NCBI GenBank assembly: GCA_036261625.1
Contig: DATAKL010000063.1
Coordinates: 21,704-85,703, forward strand
Direction of reading: 5' to 3'
Length of the DNA: 64,000 bases
Origin: JAAXKN01 sp036261625
Lineage (GTDB): Bacteria > Bacteroidota > Ignavibacteria > Ignavibacteriales > SURF-24
Positions 55,207 to 63,763 of this stretch are shown here, piece by piece. Positions within the stretch are counted from its first letter, which is position 1. Every line of letters starts with the position of its first letter. A model generated the notes under the pieces. It ran no database searches. It was not told the origin of the DNA and saw nothing but the letters and a program-made list of their open reading frames with translations. A program made the position numbers and the translations under genes.

Positions 55207-57654
55207 CTAATCGTCATCCTCATCAGTTTTTTCTGTCCTGTAGTTTACAAATGCGCTTCTTACAGGGGCGGGCATAACGGATGCCTCACCTTTAACAGAC
55301 TTCCAGATGATTTCATTCAAATCATTTTCGTTTGCAGCATCCTCTTTACTGAAATTCATTTTGCCGCTTTCTATCTGTCCGAAAGCACCCTTCTTATTCA
55401 CTTCATTAAGATCCACGTTTGCTTTCAATGCATTGAAAGGCGTAAGATCCGCCTCAGAGTTAAAAGAGTTGTACATGGGTCTTGCCGAGGCGTCGTACTG
55501 CGACATTGGAGGAAGACCCAGTATAAGCTCCATAGTCTTAATCATTGAGCTGGTGGAATACATGCTGTGATCGACAAATTTGTGTTTTGTGTATGGGCTG
55601 ATAACAAGCGCCTCTGTTCTGTGGGCGTCGACGTGGTCGGGGCCGTTCTGCGCATCATCCTCAATTATAAATATTGCGCTTTCATTCCAGTATTTGCTGT
55701 GTGAAATTCTTTGCACAATCATTCCGACTGCCAGGTCGTTCTGCGCGGCATATGCAACGGGTGTAAGCTTGCCTGCGGATGTTCCCGAGGTATGGTCGTT
55801 CGGAAGCCTCAGGACCTGGAACTCCGGAAGGCCGCCGTTTTTTTCATATGAGTCGAATTCCGTCATCCAGTGCTTTACGCGTTCGAGGTCTGAGTACTGA
55901 AGATCCCAGCCCCGGTAAAAAGGAGCCACGTGTCCTTCGAGCGATTTTATTGCCGCCATGGATGAATCCTCGTCGGTCTTACCGTTATGGACAAACTCGC
56001 CGTAGCTTCTGTAAGTAACATTGTTCCTCATGCAGTTATCCCAGAAATATCCGTTCTGAGGGTAAGCAATAGGGTAGCCTCCTTCAAACTCATACTGCCC
56101 TCCGCGGCCGCCATAGTAATTGGGCCACGATTTTTCAACATAGTCTGTTGCATAGGCTCCCATGGTCCAGTTATGCCCGTCGGCGCTCACCTCGGCATCG
56201 GCATAGAGGTTATCTAAAAGAACGAACTGCCGGGCAAGGGCATGAAGGTTCGGTGTTACCTTTTCGGGGAAGAGGCAGAGGCTCTCGTCTCCGTTCCCCT
56301 CCTTCATATCGCCGAAGACCTGGTCGTATGTTCTGTTTTCTTTTACTATGTAAAATACGTGTTTGATCTTTTCCGATTTTATTCCGTCTTTCAGCGGAAT
56401 GGGACCGTTCTTATCAGCCTCTTTAATGTAATCGGGGCGGTTGGTATATGGAGAATTCCGGTATACGGCCGATGTATATTCCTTCATTTCTTCAGGTTCA
56501 GGATCGTTTATAATTGAAAGAGTTCCCTTAAGAAGGGTACCGATATACTGCTCCCCTTCCTCCCTGAAATAAGGGTTGGGGCCTTTAGGGTTAGCCATTG
56601 AGCGGCCGCCTTTTCCGTTTGCAGCAATTATTGTATTATCTGAAAGAACCTTTACGGCCGTGGGATACCAGCCGGTAGGGATAAAGCCGAGGGAGCGGGA
56701 TTTGCCCGGTGCTGAAACATCAATTACGGCAAGCGAGTTATTATCGGCGTTTGCAATATAGAGTCTTTTCCCGTCGGGGCTGAGTGCCACGCCGTTCGGT
56801 GTTGATCCCGGAGGCGAGTCGGGAGTAAGGGCGGAGTTTATTTTTTCGATTTCACGCCCCTTCTCAACGTCAATTATTGAAACAGTATTAACATTTGCAT
56901 TCGAAGTAAACAAGTATCTGCCGTCGGGTGATTCAATCATATCGTTGGGATGAGAGTCCGAAGGAATTGTTTTTTCAATTTTAAGCGTGTTTTTATCGAG
57001 CAGTGCTATTTCCCCTCCGCCCCAGAGAGATATATAGACATATTTACTTTTCTTTGCTGCAAGGCAGGTATATGGTTTTGCGGGAAGCTTTATAAGAGAT
57101 ATAACATTTTTACTTTTCATATCTATTACATAAACAGCCTCGCCGAAGCGGTCGGCAGCATAGATGCGCCCCTGAGCTTCATCTATATCCAGACCCGAGA
57201 GCCAGGTTTTTTCTTTGGGCCATTTTTTTGCTATTACGATTGAATCGGTTTCTTTAAGCATACCGTTAAGAAAGCTGTAAATAAATATTTTTCCGCTAGT
57301 GCCGCCCGAGGCAGCTAGTTTACGTCCGTTATCAAAAAACTTCAGTCCCACATATAGGTTCGGAGCCCGAAGTGTCTGAACGGTTTCAGCTTTCTTGAGG
57401 TCGACAACGCTGAATGTAGGCTTGCTCTGTCCGTTATTTGTAGTTACGGCATAGTTTTCATCGGGACTAATTGCCATATTAAGCGGAAGGTCGCCAATAT
57501 CCACCTGCCTGCCTGCAGGTGAAAGATACCACCCGTTAGAAAGAAGGACACGGTTTTCAGAGATGCTGCCGGGAGTTGCGATTTTCCCGGTGGATGAGCA
57601 TCCTGCAAGAAATATGGCTGCAATGGCAGCAGAAGCAATAAATGATTTTTTCAT
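55207..57654 (-). CDS. YncE-type beta-propeller fused to an alkaline-phosphatase-family phosphoesterase (lipoprotein)
   Basis: About 815 residues with a lipoprotein signal ('SAAIAAIFLAGCSSTG'). Residues ~35-400 form a YncE-like seven-blade propeller ('MAISPDENYAVTTNNGQSKPTFSVVDLKK', 'DGRYLFTSNANVNTVSIIDVEKGREI', 'SPDGKRLYIANADNNSLAVIDV'). Residues ~430-760 form the phospholipase C/acid-phosphatase-like domain ('IKHVFYIVKENRTYDQVFGDM', 'YADAEVSADGHNWTMGAYATDY', 'IFIIEDDAQNGPDHVDAHR'). It probably releases phosphate from organic esters at the envelope. The ATG at 57654 has AAAGGA upstream. Confidence 0.93.
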   Translation of the reverse strand: MKKSFIASAAIAAIFLAGCSSTGKIATPGSISENRVLLSNGWYLSPAGRQVDIGDLPLNMAISPDENYAVTTNNGQSKPTFSVVDLKKAETVQTLRAPNLYVGLKFFDNGRKLAASGGTSGKIFIYSFLNGMLKETDSIVIAKKWPKEKTWLSGLDIDEAQGRIYAADRFGEAVYVIDMKSKNVISLIKLPAKPYTCLAAKKSKYVYISLWGGGEIALLDKNTLKIEKTIPSDSHPNDMIESPDGRYLFTSNANVNTVSIIDVEKGREIEKINSALTPDSPPGSTPNGVALSPDGKRLYIANADNNSLAVIDVSAPGKSRSLGFIPTGWYPTAVKVLSDNTIIAANGKGGRSMANPKGPNPYFREEGEQYIGTLLKGTLSIINDPEPEEMKEYTSAVYRNSPYTNRPDYIKEADKNGPIPLKDGIKSEKIKHVFYIVKENRTYDQVFGDMKEGNGDESLCLFPEKVTPNLHALARQFVLLDNLYADAEVSADGHNWTMGAYATDYVEKSWPNYYGGRGGQYEFEGGYPIAYPQNGYFWDNCMRNNVTYRSYGEFVHNGKTDEDSSMAAIKSLEGHVAPFYRGWDLQYSDLERVKHWMTEFDSYEKNGGLPEFQVLRLPNDHTSGTSAGKLTPVAYAAQNDLAVGMIVQRISHSKYWNESAIFIIEDDAQNGPDHVDAHRTEALVISPYTKHKFVDHSMYSTSSMIKTMELILGLPPMSQYDASARPMYNSFNSEADLTPFNALKANVDLNEVNKKGAFGQIESGKMNFSKEDAANENDLNEIIWKSVKGEASVMPAPVRSAFVNYRTEKTDEDDD

Positions 57655-57815
57655 CAAAATTTATCCTTTAACTACAATAAATCTTTTCGAGTAAATAAAA
57701 ATAGTAATATTCAGGGAATATATTTGCAGGGAAATGAAATTATCTGGCTTGTCCCGGGTTTTGGGAGAATTAAATTACAACTGAAGAAAGTTAAATAAAG
57801 CGGATGATAATAGAA

Positions 57816-57865
57816 AAGGCCGGTGCCGGGAAAAATAGTTCCTTTGCATCGGCCTATTTCTGACC
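57816..57865 (-). terminator. Probable terminator of the cytochrome gene
   Basis: AGGCCGGTGC and GCATCGGCCT form an imperfect stem 15 bases past the stop at 57880; the T-run is weak. Confidence 0.55.
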
Positions 57866-57879
57866 ATTAATGGCAGGAA

Positions 57880-59004
57880 TTACTTGAGAAGATTCATTTT
57901 AATCGTTTTCATGTAATTTCCTGAGCGCATCTTAGCAAAATAAATTCCGCTTGATACCTTTTCACCTGCTTCATCGCAGCCATTCCAGTCCACTTCAAAA
58001 GCACCAGCGTTATATACCTGCTGCTCTACGAGAGTCTTTACCAGTAATCCTCTTATATCAAAAATCTGAAGATTAACCTTTGCCGTTTCAGGCAGTGAGA
58101 ACCTGATGCGTGTAGTGGGGTTAAAAGGATTTGGGTAATTCTGGCTGAGTTCATATGAAACTGCCGTTTTTGAAAGTGTCTGGACAGACGAAGAATTTGC
58201 ATGCGGATCGCCGGGGTGGCAGGGGTCGCAGTTCATTTTTGTCATTACATTGTTATTCACTGCCGCTCCGTGGCATGCCAGGCATCCTGCAACTGTGGCC
58301 GGGTCGGTATAAGAAGGAGTAAATTTCTTGTCGAAGTACTGGTTAAGGAGTTCAGCCGCCTTTGCGGCGCAGTCGCCTGCAACCCTTGCGCAGCGTTCTT
58401 TTCTATCGGTGTCGCTTACTTTTTTCTTTGCGACGAAGCACCATTCGGTAACAGAAGCGTGGCAGAGCGGGCTTCCTGAAATATTCTGCGGAAGGGCTGC
58501 ATCGAACTTGTGCATGAGGTATTTTCCTGAGGTTGCAAAGTCGTTTGCCGTTGTTGTAGGCAGCTGCGCCTGTGTGTACCATCCCCAGAGTTCGGAGACC
58601 AGAGACTTTGCATCGGTCTTATTTACAACAAGGCTTATAAAGGCTGCTGCACCGTTAAGAGATCCGCAAAGAGTTCCCCAGCCGGCTCCGCCGCCGCCGC
58701 CGAAGAGCATTACTTCCATAGGCATGTTCGTCCACGGATCGCCTACTGAAACAGCCAGCAGGCCCTGAAGTGCTCCGAACACACCGGCACAGCAGTCCTT
58801 GTCGTTCCAGTAAAGGTTATGCGCCTGTATGCGTGCATCATCGGGATTAATGGTTTTATAAGGCCAGGGCCAGGGTGTTACTTTAGTATTTGCCTGAACT
58901 GTTGCAGAGGTTACAAGACTTGCAACCGAGGCAACGCCAGCAACTCCTATTGCTGCTTTTGAAGCATTGAGTAAAAATTCTTTTCTGGAAAGATTATTCG
59001 CCAT
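57880..59004 (-). CDS. Split-Soret-type dihaem cytochrome c with T9SS sorting domain
   Basis: The 374-residue protein starts with a Tat-like signal ('SRKEFLLNASKAAIGVAGVASVASLV', with Arg-Lys in place of Arg-Arg). Residues ~40-265 match split-Soret cytochrome c: 'DCCAGVFGALQGLL', 'GAGWGTLCGSLNGAAA', 'GSPLCHASVTEWC' and 'DRKERCARVAGDCAAKAAELLN'. Two haem-binding CxxCH motifs lie at 241-245 (CLACH) and 259-263 (CDPCH). The last ~90 residues form a T9SS domain ('QNYPNPFNPTTRI' to 'KTIKMNLLK'). The fusion predicts a surface-displayed electron carrier, which is unusual for this family. The 172-aa gene and a sigma-54 regulator lie upstream. Confidence 0.9.
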   Translation of the reverse strand: MANNLSRKEFLLNASKAAIGVAGVASVASLVTSATVQANTKVTPWPWPYKTINPDDARIQAHNLYWNDKDCCAGVFGALQGLLAVSVGDPWTNMPMEVMLFGGGGGAGWGTLCGSLNGAAAFISLVVNKTDAKSLVSELWGWYTQAQLPTTTANDFATSGKYLMHKFDAALPQNISGSPLCHASVTEWCFVAKKKVSDTDRKERCARVAGDCAAKAAELLNQYFDKKFTPSYTDPATVAGCLACHGAAVNNNVMTKMNCDPCHPGDPHANSSSVQTLSKTAVSYELSQNYPNPFNPTTRIRFSLPETAKVNLQIFDIRGLLVKTLVEQQVYNAGAFEVDWNGCDEAGEKVSSGIYFAKMRSGNYMKTIKMNLLK

Positions 59005-59054
59005 TTTGTCTCCTGAATTTTAATATTAATATTATATCAACCGGTTTTATGTTT

Positions 59055-59540
59055 CTATTGCGGATTATTCATGAGATAATTCTCATATACATTAATAATG
59101 TTATTTAACAGTGTATTATTTTGTTCTATCTCACAGGCCTTCCTGAGAAAGCGTAAAGAGACCGACATATCGCAGTAAAGCCAAAGGATGCCGAGCATGC
59201 AGTTTATAGTATACTTATCCTCATACTTTACGGCGCCCGCCTCCACCTCTCCTATTAGTCCCGGGCACGGACAGTCAGCTGCAATGGGATCGGTGTTTAA
59301 AATTATTCCAATATCAAGGCTTATAATTTTATAGAATATTTCCAGGGCGTCCAGCGGGCGGTTTATCTGCGTATAGCATATTACCAGTTTTTTCATGATT
59401 GTGAAATTTTCGCAGCATGCCTGAAGAGCCTTTTCAAATTCCTTAGAGGCTGCAAGATATTTCCGTACCATGAAGTACTGATTGCCGAGCATTTCATTTG
59501 AGACAGAGTTCAACTTCTTTGCCACCTCTGTTGAATTCAT
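59055..59540 (-). CDS. TPR-like cytoplasmic protein of unknown function
   Basis: About 161 residues starting at ATG 59540, with helical repeats resembling tetratricopeptide units ('QYFMVRKYLAASKEFEKALQACCENFTIMKKLVICYTQINRPLDALEIFYKIISLD' and 'SVSLRFLRKACEIEQNNTLLNNIINVYE'). A cysteine-containing loop 'ADCPCPGL' lies between them. No signal peptide is present. It is 50 bases upstream of the cytochrome gene and is probably co-transcribed with it; a chaperone or assembly role is possible but not shown. Confidence 0.7.
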   Translation of the reverse strand: MNSTEVAKKLNSVSNEMLGNQYFMVRKYLAASKEFEKALQACCENFTIMKKLVICYTQINRPLDALEIFYKIISLDIGIILNTDPIAADCPCPGLIGEVEAGAVKYEDKYTINCMLGILWLYCDMSVSLRFLRKACEIEQNNTLLNNIINVYENYLMNNPQ

Positions 59541-59732
59541 ATTTATCAAAAAACCTTGCTGCCCGCAAAACAAACGGATTAATTAAGACATCTGTGTCCT
59601 TCAAATACTCTGCCAGTTATGAAATACGTAAAAATGAAGCCTATAAAGCGGCGGAGCAAAAGGACTGCTGCATGGGAATGCAACGCTTTGGCTGTAAGTT
59701 ATTATTTCTTAAGGGTTTGGAGGATTGCAACA

Positions 59733-61073
59733 CTATGCTGCATTGCAGCACAATAATAAACTCATTATACAAAGTTCTTTCAGGTATCTCCAGACGGTGG
59801 TTCTGTTTACGCCGAGGGCACTGGCAACTTTGGTTTTATTCCAGTGGTGTTTTTCAAGGAGAGCAATAAGTTCCACCTGCGACATCCGGTTAAGTTTTGT
59901 TTTGTCGGAAGGCTGGCGGCAGCTGACGGTTTTTTCCCTGACGGCAGGAGGAAGCTTGGAGGAACTGATGGGCTCACCTGCCTGTGTTCTGATGAAGGCA
60001 AACTCAATAGCGTTTTCGAGTTCGCGGACATTTCCGGGCCAGTCGTACTTAAGGCAGTTGTCGAGCGCCTCATCACTTATTTCAGTAATTTCTTTTTTAT
60101 ATGCGAGTGTGAACTTCCTGAGGAAGTGCTTTATAAGGAACATAATATCTTCTTTTCTTTCCCTCAGGGGGGGCACCTTAATGGGCACAACGTTCAGGCG
60201 GTAGAAAAGGTCCTCTCTGAACTGTCCATCCTCAATTGCTTTATTAAGGTTGAGGTTTGTAGCTGAAATAATCCTCACGTCGGCATGCCTGGTCATGGAT
60301 TCGCCCACACGTTCGAAAGTGCCTTCCTGAATAACGCGCAGGAGCTGGAGCTGCATTTGGGGAGGCATTTCAGCAACTTCGTCGAGGAATAGTGTTCCCT
60401 GGTGTGCCAGTTCGAAGCGCCCGGTGCGGTCTTTGACGGCGTCCGTAAAGGCCCCTTTAACATGCCCGAAGAGCTCGCTTGCAAGGAGGTTCGAAGGAAG
60501 CACCGAACAGTTTACCTTTACGAAAGGCTTATCCTTTCTAAGGCTTGTAGCCTGAATGGCGTTAGCGATGAGTTCCTTGCCGGTTCCGGTTTCGCCGTAT
60601 ATAAGGACACTTGCATCAGAATGTGCTATTTCAAGTATGAGATCAAAGATATCTGTCATCTTCTTACTGAAGCCGGTAATGCCGTAGAAGTCCTGACACC
60701 GGCCCGCGCGGCTTGCATTGGCTGAAGAGCACTCAACTTCCCTGAAAGTAATTACACTTCCCACGGGATCCGGTTTATCTTCATAGACCAGAGAGGCATT
60801 CAGGCGGATCTTCTTTCTCTGCCCGTTTTTGCAGCATATATTGGAATCGAAACAGCTGACAGCGCGGCTGGACTGAAGGGCATTTATTACGGGGCATTCA
60901 TTCTGGCAGAAATCGGACTCAAGGACATTCCTGCAGAATTTCCCCAGGACTTCCTGCCTATTAAAGCCTGTAATCAGTTCGGCAGAGCGGTTAAAGAATT
61001 GGATGCGGAATTCCTTATCCACCATAAAGACAGCTTCAGTAATTGAATCTAGTATATCGTCTCTGATTTCCAT
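59733..61073 (-). CDS. Sigma-54-dependent regulator with Cys-rich PAS sensor
   Basis: The 446-residue protein has an N-terminal PAS domain with Cys47, Cys56, Cys60, Cys74, Cys80 and Cys81, an AAA+ domain with Walker A 'GETGTGKE' (160-167), Walker B 'GTLFLDEV' and 'WPGNVREL', and a Fis-type HTH ('NKTKVASALGVNRTTVWRYLKEL'). It activates RNA polymerase with sigma-54. The loop contacting sigma-54 reads GAFTDA (207-212), not GAFTGA. The Cys-rich PAS suggests redox or metal sensing. It lies just upstream of the TPR-like and cytochrome genes on the same strand, likely their regulator. Confidence 0.93.
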   Translation of the reverse strand: MEIRDDILDSITEAVFMVDKEFRIQFFNRSAELITGFNRQEVLGKFCRNVLESDFCQNECPVINALQSSRAVSCFDSNICCKNGQRKKIRLNASLVYEDKPDPVGSVITFREVECSSANASRAGRCQDFYGITGFSKKMTDIFDLILEIAHSDASVLIYGETGTGKELIANAIQATSLRKDKPFVKVNCSVLPSNLLASELFGHVKGAFTDAVKDRTGRFELAHQGTLFLDEVAEMPPQMQLQLLRVIQEGTFERVGESMTRHADVRIISATNLNLNKAIEDGQFREDLFYRLNVVPIKVPPLRERKEDIMFLIKHFLRKFTLAYKKEITEISDEALDNCLKYDWPGNVRELENAIEFAFIRTQAGEPISSSKLPPAVREKTVSCRQPSDKTKLNRMSQVELIALLEKHHWNKTKVASALGVNRTTVWRYLKELCIMSLLLCCNAA

Positions 61074-61159
61074 GGGATAATTATTTTTTGAGTTCGGATA
61101 AATTACGAATTAAGCATCTTAATATCCAATTTAAATTTTCATAAGTAATTAAAATAAAG

Positions 61160-61184
61160 AAGCCCGGGATTCATTCCAGGGCTT
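61160..61184 (-). terminator. Terminator between the BNR-repeat gene and the sigma-54 regulator
   Basis: On the minus strand AAGCCCTGGA and TCCCGGGCTT form a stem (one mismatch) followed by CTTTATTTTAATT. Confidence 0.7.
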
Positions 61185-61241
61185 TTGTTAATGCGGGTGA
61201 TTTCGAAACTTGCAGCTGTTGTACCAGGCTTAGCCTGCGGC

Positions 61242-62555
61242 TCATTTGAGGAACATCATCTTTCTTATTGAAGAATGTTCCCCTGCCCTTAACTGATAAA
61301 TATACATTCCGCTCGGGAGGTTTGAGGCATTAAATTGAGCGGTATGCTCCCCTGCTGCCTTAAATTCACTCATAAGGGCTGCAACTTCATTTCCAAGCAT
61401 ATCATAAACCTTCAGGCTGACAAATCTGCCTTCAGGAATTGAAAATGATATCCGGGTTGCCGGGTTAAAGGGATTCGGGTAATTCTGCAGAAGCCTGAAA
61501 TCCGTGGCCTGCACCGGGTTTTCTTTTACATCAGTTGTGTACAAAGGCTCCTGACCTGTCTTAAAAATAACGCCGTTATCGCCAAGGATCCAGCCGTGCT
61601 GGTTATCCGGGAAAGCGATATCGCGCATTGTTAAACCGTCAAGGCCGAGCTTATATTCGTGATAAGTGGAGCAGGTATCGGTGCTGAAATAGAGTTTCCC
61701 CCCATCTGTAAACCAAACCTTTGCCGGGTCGCCCGGAATAAATTCTATGTCGTTGCCCCAGCCTGAAGAAGGCAGCGCCACGGATTCGAAATTCTGTCCG
61801 CCGTCTTTAGTGCGATAAATGGCGAGGTTATCTTTAGACACTATTTTCAAATAAATGCCCAGATTGTCGTCATAAAATTTCATAGTCATGAGGCCGCCCC
61901 CGGTGCCAAGTTTAGCCCAGCTTTTACCTCCGTCCATAGTCTTATAGATATACTGGGGACTGATTCCGGTTTCGAGGAAGTAGCCGGTCTTAAGGCTTGG
62001 GAAATCGAGTCTGCGCCACATATCGCCAGAAGAGCCTCCGAAGGCAAGAGTATTGACAGACGTCCAGGTATTACCGCCATCGGAAGTATTGAGGAAAACT
62101 GCGGGCAGGTCCGATGTAGTGTTATCGCCCATAGCCACGCCGTTTTTGAGGTCGAACATTTTAACAAAGTTCATCATGCAGCCGCTTTTGGTATTGTCAA
62201 AATACTGCAGTTTCCAGTTTGCGCCGCCGTCGGAAGTGTAATAGATTTCGCCGTTGCCGGTTGCAGCCCAGATGTTATCCTTTGCAGGCATGGACAGGTC
62301 GATAAAGCCGCCGACGGAAGAATTGTTTATTGGTTTCCAGGTTTTTCCGCCGTCGGAGGTCAGATAGATACCTCCCGGGGTGCCGTTAACAGATATGACA
62401 GCATTATCGCCGTCGAGGGCGTCCATGGAATAAGCAACTCCCCAGGTTGAGGGCAGGCCTGACGGATTTTTAAGCTGCTGCCACTGCGCCCGGCATACGG
62501 ATGCGGATAAAATAAAGGCAATTAACAAAAGAAGAAAGTTAGTAAAACGCGGCAT
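61242..62555 (-). CDS. BNR/Ycf48-like beta-propeller protein with T9SS sorting domain
   Basis: The 437-residue exported protein has a signal peptide ('NFLLLLIAFILSASVCRAQ'), about six repeats with 'TSDGG(K/A/N)(T/S)W' Asp-box turns (e.g. 'GGIYLTSDGGKTWKPIN', 'IYYTSDGGANWKLQYF', 'IYKTMDGGKSWAKL') as in Ycf48/sialidase-like propellers, and a T9SS domain ('QNYPNPFNPATRI' to 'RKMMFLK'). It is likely a surface protein. The target is unknown. It ends at the terminator before the sigma-54 regulator. Confidence 0.9.
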   Translation of the reverse strand: MPRFTNFLLLLIAFILSASVCRAQWQQLKNPSGLPSTWGVAYSMDALDGDNAVISVNGTPGGIYLTSDGGKTWKPINNSSVGGFIDLSMPAKDNIWAATGNGEIYYTSDGGANWKLQYFDNTKSGCMMNFVKMFDLKNGVAMGDNTTSDLPAVFLNTSDGGNTWTSVNTLAFGGSSGDMWRRLDFPSLKTGYFLETGISPQYIYKTMDGGKSWAKLGTGGGLMTMKFYDDNLGIYLKIVSKDNLAIYRTKDGGQNFESVALPSSGWGNDIEFIPGDPAKVWFTDGGKLYFSTDTCSTYHEYKLGLDGLTMRDIAFPDNQHGWILGDNGVIFKTGQEPLYTTDVKENPVQATDFRLLQNYPNPFNPATRISFSIPEGRFVSLKVYDMLGNEVAALMSEFKAAGEHTAQFNASNLPSGMYIYQLRAGEHSSIRKMMFLK

Positions 62556-62752
62556 AACTGCGCCTCCTCATTATATTCAGAATGTTGTTTCCGGAAAAAG
62601 AATGCACAAAACAGACTGTGTTAAGCTCAGAAAACAATTTATCTATATGTAGAAATAACTGCATTTCATAATGAGAGAGGAACAGCTTAAAAAGGAAATG
62701 TTAATACAAAGTTAATTTGTTAAGTAAAGAATAGCAAGTTATAAGTGAATAA

Positions 62753-63361
62753 CTAAAATTTATACTTCAGTCCCGTTTCCAAAATCCAGCCGCCATAATT
62801 CGCTATAAAAAATCTCGCCTGAAGGGGCATAAACAGTGCTTTGGACAGCTTTATGTCGCCGCCGAAACCTATTATCCCGTGAGCTTTGGAACCCTCAGCA
62901 CCAGTCATCTCCTCCGTCTCCACGGTATATGATCTGTTTTCTTTTGAATTATAGTAGTGGTACGGGATAGCACCGCCTTTCTGAGAAGATACACCCAGTC
63001 CCAGAATTACATTAAGACCGCCCCACAGCTTAGGAACTATTTCGCCGGCAAAAGAGAAAATAGGGTTGGGCTGGTATGATACCTGGATATCGCCTTCCGC
63101 CCTGTCCGTAACACCGAAAGAGGTGAAGTCAGCCTGAATGGTAAAACTCACGTTCTCTGAAAGCTGGATTCCGCCAGAAAAGGAGTAGTTTATTCCGGAA
63201 AGGCCGCCTCCGCCGAGTGTGGGCCATGCTAATGAAGCTGTTCCAATGAGTGCTGAAAGGCTGCCGTTAGTTTCCTGAGGTTTAACTTCCTGGCTAAAGC
63301 TTTCCCTGTTTATAAATAAAACAATGAACAGAAGAATAAACAGCAGATTAGTCATTTTCAT
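62753..63361 (-). CDS. Small outer-membrane beta-barrel-like protein
   Basis: The 202-residue protein has a signal peptide ('LLFILLFIVLFINRESFSQ'), alternating hydrophobic/polar beta strands with many aromatic residues ('GINYSFSGGIQLSENVSFTIQADFTSFGV', 'FSFAGEIVPKLWGGLNVILGLGV') and a C-terminal Phe ('GLKYKF'), the usual signal for BAM assembly. No family is recognised. GGGGAG precedes the ATG at 63361. Confidence 0.8.
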   Translation of the reverse strand: MKMTNLLFILLFIVLFINRESFSQEVKPQETNGSLSALIGTASLAWPTLGGGGLSGINYSFSGGIQLSENVSFTIQADFTSFGVTDRAEGDIQVSYQPNPIFSFAGEIVPKLWGGLNVILGLGVSSQKGGAIPYHYYNSKENRSYTVETEEMTGAEGSKAHGIIGFGGDIKLSKALFMPLQARFFIANYGGWILETGLKYKF

Positions 63362-63500
63362 AACAATCTCCCCATTTTTTGCAGTAAATATACATATTTA
63401 TACAGAAACGGAAAGCGTTTTCGGGAAAATAATTATTTTTGTTTTAAGATCTTGAGCAGTTAAAATTAAATAGCGGGATAAATAAATAGAAGTACGAGCA

Positions 63501-63720
63501 GGCATTTGCGGGCGTACACCGATACCGCGTTAGCGGTTATATATTTGTAGAAAACAGATCCAAAAACAATTTCAGAACCGCCCATAGCGGTTCCATATTT
63601 GGCAATTATGGCGATACATTTAACAGATATAAAACCACTGACGTGGTTTTTAGTGTTAGTTGGGATCCTTACCCAGGGTGCCTGCATCCCCTACGGTTTG
63701 CGCGTCAAATTAAGATTTCA
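63501..63720. repeat. Hairpin repeat cluster of the ACCGC/GCGGT type
   Basis: Contains ATACCGCGTTAGCGGTTAT followed by ATATTTGTAG, then AACCGCCCATAGCGGTT, CATATTTGGCAATTATGGCG, and AAACCACTGACGTGGTTT. These are short palindromes with different loops separated by similar spacers. No gene is seen; the open frame at 63466-63687 on the minus strand runs through them. Confidence 0.6.
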
Positions 63721-63763
63721 AAAGGCCAATGAGATCTGAGCAAGTAGAACAATGCACATACAA

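Noticed and set aside
59640..59745. Candidate sigma-54 promoter upstream of the TPR-like gene
   Set aside because: TTGCA boxes exist on the minus strand, but no GG pair occurs at the required 10-base spacing.
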